From NCBI GenBank assembly GCA_051530055.1, contig CM121342.1, positions 10,416,001-10,480,000 of the forward strand: DNA of 64,000 bases. The letters are read 5' to 3'. The DNA is from Neoechinorhynchus agilis (Eukaryota; Acanthocephala). Each line of letters starts with the position of its first letter. Position 1 is the stretch's first letter. The translations under genes were made by a program, and so were the position numbers. Below the pieces are notes generated by a model. It was not told the origin of the DNA. It saw only the letters and a list, made by a program, of their open reading frames with translations, and made no database searches. Shown in pieces: positions 36,045 to 49,738 of this stretch.

Positions 36045-36162
36045 CTGTGCATTTGTGCTTTGTCCACTCGAATCCGTCTTTGCATGCACATATGCCATAG
36101 CGGCATTGCAATCCTTTTTTCGCATCACAATCTAAGTTACTGTAGCACTGACACGGGGACAC
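36045..36162 (-). CDS. gene A, 5'-most recognised module exon
   Basis: Reads SPCQCYSNLDCDAKKGLQC, RYGICACKDGFEWTKHKC, then TG with donor G|GTAAGAAGG at 36044. The 5' edge is uncertain; upstream residues DVFGNV may belong to it. It is not part of the repeated a-f set. No signal peptide or initiator exon was found upstream, so the gene start is unresolved. Confidence 0.6.
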
Positions 36163-36179
36163 ATTCCCGAAAACATCGA

Positions 36180-38650
<2,471 letters not shown>

Positions 38651-38956
38651 TTAGATAATAAAGAGTCAAAAATTAATAGTTTCCTTAGGAACATATGTTT
38701 GATCTTCATAGAAAGTTTAAATAGGTGGTGACGTTTTCCCCAGCGATAATGCGTTAAACATTGAAAGTCTAAAAATAAATATCTTAAAAACTAATTTCGG
38801 CGTTGTGACATACGTCACATGCGTTAAATGTGACCATTCGTCACGTCCGTTACAAGGTTGTGTGTGGTTGATATAAGTGCGTTTTTGGTTTGGTAGTTGT
38901 GCGTTGATCAATAAAATACACTATTCGATACGGTATGCAGGCAGATCAATCGCAGT

Positions 38957-39242
38957 GGGCCCAGTGGCCGTGTGGTGTGCGCGTTCATAATGCGCTTGAT
39001 ATGTCGCTGGTTCAACGCCACCGGTCGCTGGGTTCCACGGGTGTGCGAGGCTGCTGGAAGGGGTGGGTCAGGTTTTGAGATCGCCCATCGGCCCCAAAGG
39101 GGGTTGGCCCTGTTCCTTCGAGTGCGGCTGAGCGCCTCCGTTGTATGCAAGTTAGTCGAAAAAGACTCAAAAAGGAATATAGACGAAAAGAAGATGTCAT
39201 AGACAACAAAGTGTATGCGGCCTTGATAATAAATAAATAAAT
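38957..39242 (+). mobile_element. tRNA-derived SINE, about 286 bp, with target-site duplication
   Basis: It is inserted in the outer Gypsy 5' LTR and flanked by AATCGCAGT on both sides (38948-38956 and 39243-39251); removing it restores the LTR as seen in the 3' copy. Near its start is a good pol III B box, GGTTCAACGCC (39009-39019), preceded by an A-box-like TGGCCGTGTGG (about 38965). The 3' end is a simple AATAAATAAATAA tail. GC-rich head, AT-rich body. This is the usual layout of a tRNA-head SINE; the donor tRNA and partner LINE were not identified. Confidence 0.85.
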
Positions 39243-39631
39243 AATCGCAGTATGAGAACTCGACAAATGGCGACGAGGGTGGGATTAAAGAAGAAAGCCA
39301 AGAGCGTTCTATGGTCGCTACATTAATCGAACAAAATAGGCTACTACAACAACAGATGATTGAACTTATGAGAGATGTTCGATCGGCACCAGTGAATAAA
39401 AGCACTAAAATGTTTCGATCATTTGATTCACAAGTGGAGATATGGCACAGTTACATTAGACAGTTCGAACATCACTTGGAAGCTTAACGGATAACAAACA
39501 GCGAGCAGAAAAAGCACTATCTATTATCATGGTGTGGCGGGGGCACATATCAGTTGTTGTGTAAGCTCGAGCCACGAATCAATGGTATCGAATTCTCATA
39601 CGAAAAGATCGTGGATTTGCTAACTGCTTAT

Positions 39632-42600
39632 TGTGGTAAGTACGCTATTGATTGGGCTAGCGTAAATGGGCATAAAATAGTGTGTGTTGTACAAAAACAG
39701 TTTTGTTGAAATAAAGAGGTCCGCTGTTTGGTTCATCCACCATGTCAACATCTGGTGACGAGGACAAATGGAAGACATGGATGGAGGGTATCACGGGACA
39801 GCAAAAAGTGTGGATGGAAGAGATGTTCAAAATGGTGTCCAAGGCCCAGATTGAACAGAAAAATGTGATACGGGGAGCACAGATACCCCCATTCCGCACT
39901 TTCGATGGAGTCGAGAACTGGGCCGAGTACGTAGAACAAGCCGAAGCCCACATGGAAATCAATGGAATCAAAGAAAGCGACGAAAAAAAGCGTAGATCCT
40001 GTCTATTGGCCTGGATGGGTCCAAAGATTTAAACAGAGCTAAAGAAGATGGTAGCCGGCCGACCGTTCGACGAAGTCAGCTATGTAGATGTCAAGTCGCT
40101 GATTGACGCTCACGTAGCACAGCCAATGCACCAGATAACGGCGCGCTACCTCTTTAGTACATGCCGTAAAGCAGAAGGACAAACTCACGCCGAGTGGGCT
40201 ACAGCACTAAGAGGAGCTGCACGAGGATGCGGTTTCTACAACAAGGAAGTTAAGGATGAATGATCAGCGGTCGACGAAAGGATTAAAGATCATATAATCG
40301 TGGCGACACCCTCGAAAGCTTTAAGAAAAGCTGCGATGCAAGGCAAGGATTCAGCATCATTGGAGGAAGTCTTAAAGATTGCCGAAACGATCGAGGTAGC
40401 AGAAAAGGCGAGTGAGCTGTTATGTGATTCAAAAAGTAACGAGCGTTCGGATCAAAGAGGAGAGGTCGAGGTTGATCGAATAATAAGAAGTCAAAGGTTC
40501 ACAAGGAAATCAGAGGATAAGCGAGTACAAGAACCGAAAGAGAAGTTCGGTAATCGATGCGGAAAGTGCGGATTCGTTCATCGAGATAAAGTTCAATGTC
40601 CGGCAAGTAGAGGAAAATGTTACAAGTGTGGTATTAGCGGACATTTTGCCCGAATGTGTAGAAAAGCGGGGGTGAGACAAGTAGAAGCGGTAAAAGGAGT
40701 GCAGCCTAGAGGATGAGTGGGAACTTAAGAAAGATTATGGTTGTGATGGGCTGATCTGCACTGCAAATGACGAGGGTAATCGAGCAGAAATAACGGCGAG
40801 GGTCGATGGATGTCAAGTGACAATGGATTTTGATACTGGCGCGGAAGTTAGTATCATCGACGAGGATATGTGGAATAAGATCGGAAAGCCGAGTTTGAAA
40901 GCGACGAAGCGATTGAAGGCGTTTGGAGGATCCGAAATAGACTGTCTGGGCAAGTGCAAAGTGAGAATCGAAACAAGAGGGATAAAGAAGAATACAGTGG
41001 TGCACGTGGTAAAAGGAACGAAGGGATGTTTATGGGGGATTGACTGGATAAAGCTGTTTGATATGGAGTTACCCCCTTCAGTGATCGTCAGGGGAATAAA
41101 GACCGTACAGGAGTCAGTGGATGAGATGCTAAAACAGTTTGAAGTACTTTTCGAGGAGAAGTGTACCCCCATCAGGAATTTCAGAGTAACACTGCCGATT
41201 GCAGACGGTGCTCGTTAAAGAAATGGAACGATTGACGAACAAGGGGGTATTGGAACGAGTGGAGACAGGCGACACAAATTTAGAATGGGGAACCCCTATG
41301 GTCATCACGAAGAAAAGTAATGGACAAATACGAATCTGTGAGGATTTCAGAATCACCGTCAATAAAGCTTTAAGGCAGGACAGCTATCATATGCCAACTT
41401 TCGACGACATGCTACAGAGATTGCGGAATGGCAAGAAGTACTCTACTATTGATTTATCGGATGCTTACTTGCAGTTAGAGGTGGCAGACGACCATAGGAA
41501 ACTCCTAAATATATCGACTCCATGGGGATTGTTCCGGTACCGGAGGATGCCGTTCGGACTAAGTTGCGCTCCGCAGATATTCCAGAAATTTATAGACAAT
41601 TTGTTGATAGATATCCCAAGTACCGGAGCTTATCTCGACGATATAATCATCTCCGGAAAGAATGACGCAGAACATCTCCAAAATTTAAAGGCAGTGTTCG
41701 AGCGACTTGAGGAGGCAGGGATAGGCATCAAAAGAGATAAATGTAGATTTATGGAAGCACAGGTGAGATATTTGGGGCACAGCTTAGAAGACGGGAAAAT
41801 AAAACCGCAAGGAGAAAAGGTGACTGCGATAACGCCGGCGCGATACCCACGAAATAAAAAAGAGCTTAAGTCGTTCATCGGTATGGTCAACTATCTAGAA
41901 CGCTTCATTCCCGAATTGCAATCTCACTGCAGGGGATTGTATGCGTTACTGAAACAAGGAGTTCCGTGGAAATGGAGAAAGTATGAGAAGGACATCTTCG
42001 ATGGAGTAAAGCGAGCGGTCCAAAATCACAAGGTCTTAGTACCTTTCTATATCAAAAGAATGACTGTGCTGACATGCGACGCAAGCGAAGAAGGAATTGG
42101 TGCGGGATTGTTCCATAAGAAGGAAGATGGGAGCAAAGAACCGATCATGTTTGTATCCCGGACACTTACCTCAGCGGAAAAGAAATACGCGGCTATAGAA
42201 AAGGAAGCTTTAGCAATCGTCAGCTCGATCAAGAGGTTCCACCAATTCTTATATGGACATCGATTCATCTTAGAGACCGATCACAAACCCCTGAAGCATA
42301 TTTTTGGAATGCGGAGAGATTTGTCCAAGATGACGAATAATCGACTGGTACGCTGGGGCCTGTTCTTGAATCAATACGACTTTGAGATCGAATATGTTCA
42401 AGGGGTCGAGAACAAATGTGCTGATTTTTTGTCGAGATTTCCGGTAGACCCACCAAAGCAGAAATACTCAGAGGAGGAGACAATAACGCTACGAATGGTG
42501 CAAGAGGAGAAGGTGGAGGCTTGCGGTTTAACGAAGTCAAGATTGAAAGCGGAATCGATTAAAGATCGTCAACTGGTAAGGATTGGACGATATTTGCAGC

Positions 42601-43995
42601 TCGGATGGCCGAAAACGATACTCGATACGGTCAGGCAGTTCGCTGCCCGAGCAGGTGAGTTATCCTGCGAAAACGGCATTGTCATGCACTTACAAAGAAT
42701 TGTCATCCCATTTTCTCTGAGAAAGGAAGTGTTAGATATGTTACATCGTGGTCATCCAGGAATTGAAGGCACAAAAGCTCTATGCCGATATTACGCATGG
42801 TGGCCCGGTATAGAGGATGACATACGGCGGAAGGTAGAAGGTTGCGAAAGGTGCCAAATAGCCCGACCAAATATTCAACAACTGCCGCTTATACCTTGGG
42901 ACTATCCGGCGGAAGTGTGGGAGCGCGTGTACATCGATTTGGCGGGACCGACAAACTCCAAGATGTATTTGGCGATCGTAGATGCAAGGAGTAAGTGGCC
43001 CGAGGTTTGGTTCTTCAATACATGCAAAATAACATCCGAAATGGTGATCGATCGGATGAGGGAAACATTTGCTCGATTCGGGACTCCAAAGAAAATTGTG
43101 AGCGATAACGGGCCTCAATTTATGTCGCAACAGTTCAAGGCGTTTTGCGAAGAAAATGGGATCGAGATCATAAAGGCGAGTCCTTACCACCCACAAACGA
43201 ATGGGTTGGTAGAACGATTCATAGGAACCCTTAAACGACGCGGAATGGCAGGGGAAGGAATGGATACTCGAAGGGCACTTACGGAATTTCTACAAACATA
43301 CCGAAACACGCCTCATGCAATCACAGGAAAAGGTCCAGCAGAAATGATGTTAGGGAGGAGGATGAATACAGTGTTCGACAATATCAGACCAAATACAGAG
43401 GAAACAGTGCGAGACAGGACAGCGCGAAGACAGAGGCAGAGACCGCATGGGCATATCGCGAGTTTGGGGAAGGCAATGAAGTGTGGTGGAAAAAAGGAAG
43501 AGCTGGGAAATGGCAAAGCGAGTCGTGGAGCAACGATCAGGACCGGTGTCCTATCGAATCGTGGATAAAAACGGAACGCAAAATAGGGCGCACGGGGATT
43601 TCGTGAGGAAAAGGGAAGAAGAATGTGAACAAGAAAAGGATAATGTAAGCATAAAGGTTGAAGAGGAAGAACTTCAAAGGAAGGTAGAGTTTGATGCAGA
43701 AGATGGAGGTGAAGTCACGAAATCAGGGCAGACCGAGGTGCAGCCGAAGTTAAAGAAAAACGAAGACCGAGAGCACGCAACACCTTTCTTAAGGAGAAGT
43801 CAACGTCATCGGAGGCCTCCTATACGGCCGTACGACGAATACCGCAAAATAGGTTAGGAATTTGCGGGGGAGGAAATGTGGTAAGTACGCTATTGATTGG
43901 GCTAGCGTAAATGGGCATAAAATAGTGTGTGTCGTACAAAAACAGTTTTGTTGAAATAAACTGGTCCGCTGTTTGGTTCATCCACCATGTCAACA
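39632..43995 (+). mobile_element. inner Gypsy LTR element (Mag-like), nearly whole fossil, young
   Basis: LTRs of 119 bp at 39632-39750 and 43877-43995 (TGTGGTAAG...GTCAACA) differ at about three positions. A 5-bp duplication CTTAT (39627-39631, 43996-44000) flanks it, and a GGGGGAGGAAA purine tract precedes the 3' LTR. Parts: gag from 39742, C-x2-C plus CCHC knuckles (about 40558-40665), protease (about 40829), then a long pol frame (41199-43568) with RT (YLDDII at about 41635), RNase H (LTCDASEEGIGAG), zinc-binding HHCC and DDE integrase, and an RRSQRHRRPP tail. It looks close to whole, with a few breaks. It inserted into the gag region of the outer Gypsy. Confidence 0.9.
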
Positions 43996-46571
43996 CTTAT
44001 TATGAGTGAGCAGCGCATATCGTTGTTTTAAGATACGCGTTTAATCAATGCAGAAAAAAGCCAGACCAGTCACATGCGGAATGGATTGCAGAAGCACGAG
44101 GAATAGCAAACAGATGCAATTTCTTTTCAGAAGAGATCAAGAACGAGAGATCGGCCATTGATGATCGTTTACGTGATCTCGTAATTGCCCATACACCAAA
44201 TCAATATTTACGGGTGCGAGCACTGGAGTTGGATGATCCGTCATTAATTCAAATTATGAAGATTGCAAAGACCATCGAAATGACCGTAGAGCAATAGAAC
44301 AAATTCAAACGGAGGAACGAGATAAAGTTCACTTGGAAAAAGTTAATGAGATCGAGTTTAGAAAAACCAATGGGCCAAAGATGTTCAAATGTGGATAATG
44401 CGGTGGTCAACGGCATGACAAGCTATCGGATTGTTTTGCAAGGAAATTAAAATGTTATAATTGTGGCCGGTGGGGTCACATTCGATGATGCTGCCGCAGC
44501 AAGGGTAAAGTTGATTTCGTAGAACAAGCAGAGCGAATCGAGGATGAAATCAACCATATTGATGAAATTCAACAACGGTTTCCCTAACGATCAATGTCCT
44601 GTCCGAAAATACTCGTCTAAATTGATGGAGTACCGTTAGATATGGATTATGATACTGGAGCGGCCGTATCGATAATACCTTGCGATTTTTGGAAAAAAAT
44701 GGGGGCACCAAGCTTATTTGGGGCACGAATGCTGCGAGCTTATGGAGGTGGAAAGCTGAAATCTATGGGAGAGTGTTGGCTAACGGCGTCACTATTCGAC
44801 AGAATCAAAAGAGTGAAAAGCACAGTGGTGGAAGGTGGAGAAAATCCTATCTTTGGTAGACCATGGATCAAGGCATTCGAATTGGGTTGGCCGAAGGAAG
44901 TAAGAGTGAACGCGCTGGAGAAATTGGACGCGGACAGCAGATTGGAAAAGATGAAAGTTAGATATAAAGATGTGTTTGAAGAAAAAAATGGGTGTATCAA
45001 AGATTATATGGTGTCAATCAATGTAGACCGAGATGCAACTCCCCGTTGTTTCAGTAGTCGGAGGATTCCGGTATAGAATAACATTCTAGAACCGGTGGAT
45101 GCTACTTGGGAAGATGTTAAGTGGTCGACACCTTTGGCAACAATAAGAAAACGGGATGGAAGTCTACGAATATGAGGTGATTTTCGTTTGACGATCAATC
45201 CGCATATACCACTGGATGTATATAACATGCCAACTTTCGAAGAAATAATGTTTAAAATAGCGGATGGAAAGAAATATTCAGTACTAGATTTAAAAGAGGC
45301 ATACTTACAGATGATAGTGGAACCGAATCCACGTTCTCTGTTGACAATCGCCACACCCCTCGGATATTTTCGATATTGTCGGCTTCCATTCCGGGGTTTC
45401 AGCAGCGCCGTTAATGTTCCAGCGCTACATGGAACAGCTGATTGCAGATATTGATGGCGTCGCTGTTTACCTAGATGATATAATAATCACTGGCAAGAAT
45501 GATACGAGTCATTTAAACAGATTGGAAGAAGTCTTAAAAAGGTTGCAGAAAGCTGGAATGCGAAGAAGAGGAAATAAATGCATTTTTCTTCAACAAGAAG
45601 TGTCGTTTATGGGCTATATTTTGGATAACACTTCAATTCGACCAAGTAACGAGAGGATCAAAGCGATTCAAAACATGAAAACACCAACGAATGCAGAACT
45701 CCGAGCATTTCTCGGATCGGTAAACTTTTTGTAGAAGTTCCTACCAAATATACAAGCCAAGTGTGCAGGTTTGTATAAACTGACGAGTTCGAAATGTGTA
45801 TGGGCATGGTCAGATGAGATGACAAACCAAATCAAAAAGATCAACGATGCTTTGGCTGACGCCAACGAGTAAATTGCAGGTTATTTGTGATGGCTGTGAG
45901 CGAGGAGTCGGCACCGTTCTACTACAAGAAGCACACAAAGGAATGTATCGACCAGTAGCGTATGCGTCCAGAACATTGAAGACCGCGGGGCAAAAATATG
46001 CTCAAATCGATAGAGAAGCACTCGCACTGGTGTTCGGAGTTACCCAATTCAACATGTTTCTGGCCGGCCGTGAATTTGTGCTGAAAACTGAATTATGTAT
46101 TCGGCGATAAGAGAGATCTGCGAAAAGTAGTAAACCACCGATTAGTGCGTTGGAGATTGATACTTTCACAGTACAAATACGTCTTGGAACATATATAAGG
46201 ACAGGAAAATAACATGGCGGATGTACGCTCGCGGTTCTCGTGTGAAGAAACCGAGAATGAATATGTGTTTGATGAGGTAAACGATAGCTCAATCAAACTC
46301 ATACAAGAAGAAAGAGCAGATTTTTTGGGATTAACCGCAGAAAGCATAAAGGTGGCAAAAGCTCAAGACACGGTCCAACATCAAGTAAAGTCATTTGTGG
46401 AAACAAATTGGCCGTCGAAGACACATGCCTCATTACAAGCTTACAGCCGTCGATATACGGAGCTCGCGACCGAACACGGAATCGTGATGTGGAATACTAA
46501 AATCATAATCCCGAAAACACACCAGCAAGATGCTCTTCGTGCACTACACGCCGGACCTTTTGAAATGTTCC

Positions 46572-47153
46572 ATAATTCCGCTATCCAGTCCCTGTAGCTT
46601 TGCCCGGGCTCCATTCTTGTGTTGCTGAAACGATACCGTGCAGCTACTTCATGTATTTGTTGACTATATAACTTTGATATTGTACTTTTCAATTCTTTGA
46701 GAGAACAGTCACTGGGTTTCTTCATACCCAAACTTTTCCGGATTTTCGCGTAATTCTGCGGGCTGGTCCATGCTAAGAGGCAAGCTTGCATCACTTCTTG
46801 GGTTTCAACCTCACAGTATTCTAGATGCTTTGCCAATTGCTCTTCATAATCCTCCCACATCTCACTATCCGGATCGAAGGATCGAAAAACTTGGATATCC
46901 CTGTGGTTCTGTTCGGATCTCTTCTCGTTCGACTTTTTATGTCCCATCTGTTCGATCATTAATTGTAACAACTCCTGTTGCTTCTCTATCAGGGACTGAA
47001 CCATCGAGATCCCACCCTCGTCGCCAGATGTCATGCTTTGGTTTCCTGACATGAATATATGTTTATTTTTAATATATATCGCGCACGTACAACACATCAA
47101 AACACATAACGTTATATAATCGATATGGTTTCAATGACGTCAATTCGTCATCA
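46572..47153 (-). mobile_element. Gypsy 5' fragment (LTR plus gag), reverse orientation, inside outer Gypsy
   Basis: Minus-strand LTR at about 47029-47153 ending GCATGACA, then TCTGGCGACGAGGGTGG and a gag frame (MVQSLIEKQQELLQLMIEQM, SFDPDSEMWEDYEEQLAKHL, LLAWTSPQNYAKIRK) down to about 46572. No pol is present, so it is a fragment of a third Gypsy family member. Together with the LINE piece at 47157-47520 it replaces most of the outer element's integrase. Fossil. Confidence 0.75.
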
Positions 47154-47156
47154 CTA

Positions 47157-47520
47157 CACCCCCATCATCCTTTTCGTCCTTCGTCCCAATTTGTCCAGGA
47201 GAGTGAGCGCTGACGGTCCCAAGTCTCCATACGCTTCCACGGCGAAAGGGACGAAATAATAGGTCCTTAAAAGCTCTCTGTATTTTGTACGTTTTCGGAC
47301 CTCAGCTACGACCGCTGAACCTCCAGGGCTCTTTTTTGAAAACTGAAAATTACTAGGGGCAAGCGTGCCCACGCAAGTCGCATCCCATAAAAGAGGTTTC
47401 CCCTCCCGCCATGGAAAAACCGTGACACCGTCAGGTCGCTTGCTGTCTAGGCGGCACAAGTTACTTGGCTCTAAAATATTGGGCACGTGGACGGAATCTA
47501 GGGCTCTACTCAAATTGAGT
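47157..47520 (-). mobile_element. YLDDG-type retroelement, C-terminal fragment
   Basis: Minus-strand frame: [54 protein letters not shown], then a Lys/Tyr block and FVPFAVEAYGDLGPSAL. The best preserved copy of this C-terminal block in the window. It abuts the reverse Gypsy fragment. Confidence 0.8.
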
Positions 47521-48152
47521 TTAATTCTGAGTGTCTTGGAAACCTGCCTCTGGACTATCGAAAACAGTCAGAACAAAAAGCGAGACACGATGTAACAGCC
47601 AAGCCCAGAGAATTTTTTCCGAATGAGGAGGTATGGCTAAAACGAAATGATACAGAAAAATGGACTAAGGCACGAGTGTTGCATAGATCAAACTGGTCAT
47701 CGTACAGAGTCCGAAATAACTCTGTCATCGTAAAGGCTCATAGTGACCATCAATTGACCATTCTAACAATCAGAGAGAAAAAGACAAGAAGAATCAAACA
47801 ACAACACAGAACAGCGCATCCAACGAAGTTGGAAGTAGTGTCGAAATCGCAGTCGAGCGACGAAGAGAGAGGCAAAGGTGTCGAACCATTGTTGCGTCGC
47901 AGTCAAAGAGTTCGTAAACCCCCGAAAAGATTTCAGGATTTCATAATGAACTTTAAAACAATAGGGAAAGGGAGGAATGTGACATACGTCACATGCGTTA
48001 AATGTGACCATTCGTCACGTCCGTTACAAGGTTGTGTGTGGTTGATATAAGTGCGTTTTTGGTTTGTAGTTGTGTGTTGATCAATAAAATACACATACTA
48101 TTCGATACGGTATGCAGGCAGATCAATCGCAGTATGAGGATTCGACAAGCGT

Positions 48153-48885
48153 TTTAAGACCAAAATTTTAAAAATCGCTACGATCTTCAATAATAAAACT
48201 GCGCGGCTTTAGAACTTCTCAGTCTTCTTTTAAGAATCAACGAGACTGTTCCAGTGATCAAAGGAAAAGGTTTTTTAATGTTACTGGCAAGCCGGGTCTT
48301 TTGATTAAGATTATTACATCCTTTCCTCAGCTTTTTTGGCAAGAAGCCACACCGATTTCCTACATCAGAGGAGTGATTGAAAGAGATCGATGTGGCTTCA
48401 TGCCAAAAAAAGTAGAGGAAGGGATGTAATAATCTGAGAAACGTTCTTGTTCGAACCATTTCGCAACTTTAAACTCAAAATTGGTAGATACTAAAAACAC
48501 AAGCCAATCGTCGAATGAAATAATTTAGAACCTCTTACGTAACTGTAATTATTTTTACGAACTATTGTTTTGATTTTTTCAAAACTGCGGCAGTTCTAAA
48601 AAAAATTAAATTTAAATTTACTAATTCAATAATCACCACAAGCACAATACAGCGGCCATTCTCTTGGCCCTTTCGATCAAAAAATTTAAGGCAATAAGTC
48701 GATTGCGTACAAACAAACAATATCAGCAAATCAACCATTTTTCAAAAGAAACAAATTGTTCATAAATAAGCCGCCACTTTCGAAAACCTTGCTGAACGAG
48801 CACTTTAAATCCGTAAAATGCTTTAGTGAAACTCCAATGTTAAGAAATTTCACTCACTTCATCTGCATCAAAAGCTACAGCAATC
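48153..48885. other. AT-rich spacer containing a long hairpin
   Basis: No gene supported. The notable structure is the hairpin at 48308-48435, listed separately. Confidence 0.5.
48308..48435. repeat. long imperfect inverted repeat, arms about 48 bp
   Basis: The left arm (48308-48355) begins AGATTATTACATCC and ends GAAGCCACACCGA. The right arm (48387-48435) is its reverse complement at roughly 42 of 48 positions, with a loop of about 31 nt. A transcript would fold into one long hairpin. It could be a small foldback transposon or a hairpin RNA precursor. Confidence 0.75.
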
Positions 48886-48889
48886 GCTA

Positions 48890-49200
48890 CCTTACTCTTT
48901 ATCTCTCACAGGCTCTCTACACTACCCCAATCTAGAATTCATCGCCCAATGCTGGCGTCCGTCGTCCTCCTGCCTCTCATCCTCTTTGTACCGACTTGAT
49001 TGTATGATGGAGCTCATAAACTCCACAAATTAACACAATTTCTCAATTGCAGGGGATTTCAATAAACTATTGCTTCTTCTTTCCCTCTCCGAGTTGCGTC
49101 AACTTATTGATTTCTCAACTCGTATTGACGCTCACCTCGACAAATTGTTCACAAATATCGACGCCTACTCATCCGCCTTCACTCATTAAATTTTTTACAC
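48890..49200 (+). mobile_element. CR1/L2-like LINE endonuclease fragment
   Basis: Same region as 1850-2200: TCTTTATCTCTCACAGGCTC near 48895, a GDFNKLLLLLSLSELRQLID-like reading near 49060, then LDKLFTNIDAYSSAF at about 49140. Decayed and short. A further scrap of the same LINE (AAATGACCCTTCCTTG) lies at about 49570-49610. Confidence 0.65.
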
Positions 49201-49379
49201 TGCAAATCATCAATCCGACTCCTAAATAGATATGAATATCTATAATTTCTGTATTTTCAATTTTTTTTTAATATCTGATTTTGCGAACTTTCAGATTGTC
49301 ATACAGTTTTCTATTTGGTTACTTTTCTTTACATTCACCACCTCCCACCAAATTCCAGCTTTTGTCCTTCCTCGACCGT

Positions 49380-49556
49380 CGCCATCACGCTGGCAGCATT
49401 GCCCCGTTGTACTGCCAGCGAGATATTTTGTCGAAGAAATAAGCCTGCTCTTGAGTCTCCGGTTGCCTCTCTCAATTTCTTCGAGAGATCCTTGAGCAGA
49501 GAGAGTGCCGAGCTGCCGAGCGCTCCATACGTCTTAATACCAAATGTAATCTTGAT
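49380..49556 (-). mobile_element. YLDDG-type retroelement, extreme C-terminal scrap
   Basis: The minus strand reads VQRGNAAS near 49400, followed downstream by nothing recognisable. The homologous region at 3240-3510 shares the CTGGCAGCATT and CGTTGTACTG stretches. It sits between two scraps of the CR1/L2-like LINE. Confidence 0.55.
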
Positions 49557-49738
49557 AAAGTGGACTCTGAAAACATAAATGACCCTTCCTTGACCATGTC
49601 CTCCCCAACCTTGATCATAAAAAATTCACAAACTTCGGCAATAACGTATTTAATCACAAACTACGCCACTTTTCTTTTGAGTTCTTTCTCGGCTACTGCG
49701 GCACGATGTTGTTCGCGTTTACATTTTCGAGCGAGATA

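Larger units (their letters stand above)
38804..48148 (+). mobile_element. outer Gypsy LTR element (Mag-like), fossil carrying several later insertions
   Basis: LTRs at 38804-39265 (split by a SINE) and 47978-48148 both start TGTGACATACGTCACATGCG and end near TCGACAA. A purine-rich tract precedes the 3' LTR, and a 4-bp duplication GCGT flanks the element (38800-38803 and 48149-48152). Internal parts that remain: gag pieces (39270-39631 and 44001-44290), zinc knuckles (about 44390-44490), protease (about 44640), RT with YLDDI (45190-45730), RNase H (45870-46080), start of integrase (46300-46570) and pol C-terminus (47520-47960). It is broken, with many breaks, and holds an inner Gypsy plus a Gypsy/LINE block. 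The LTRs differ by only a few changes. Confidence 0.9.

Noticed and set aside
27031-36135. Many plus-strand frames of 60-120 codons repeated along the array (for example at 28457, 29748, 31039)
   Set aside because: They are antisense shadows of the module exons, repeated only because the array repeats.
38957-39030. Functional tRNA gene
   Set aside because: A good B box is present, but it is embedded in a 286-bp insertion with a target duplication and an AT-rich tail, so SINE fits better; no full cloverleaf was worked out.
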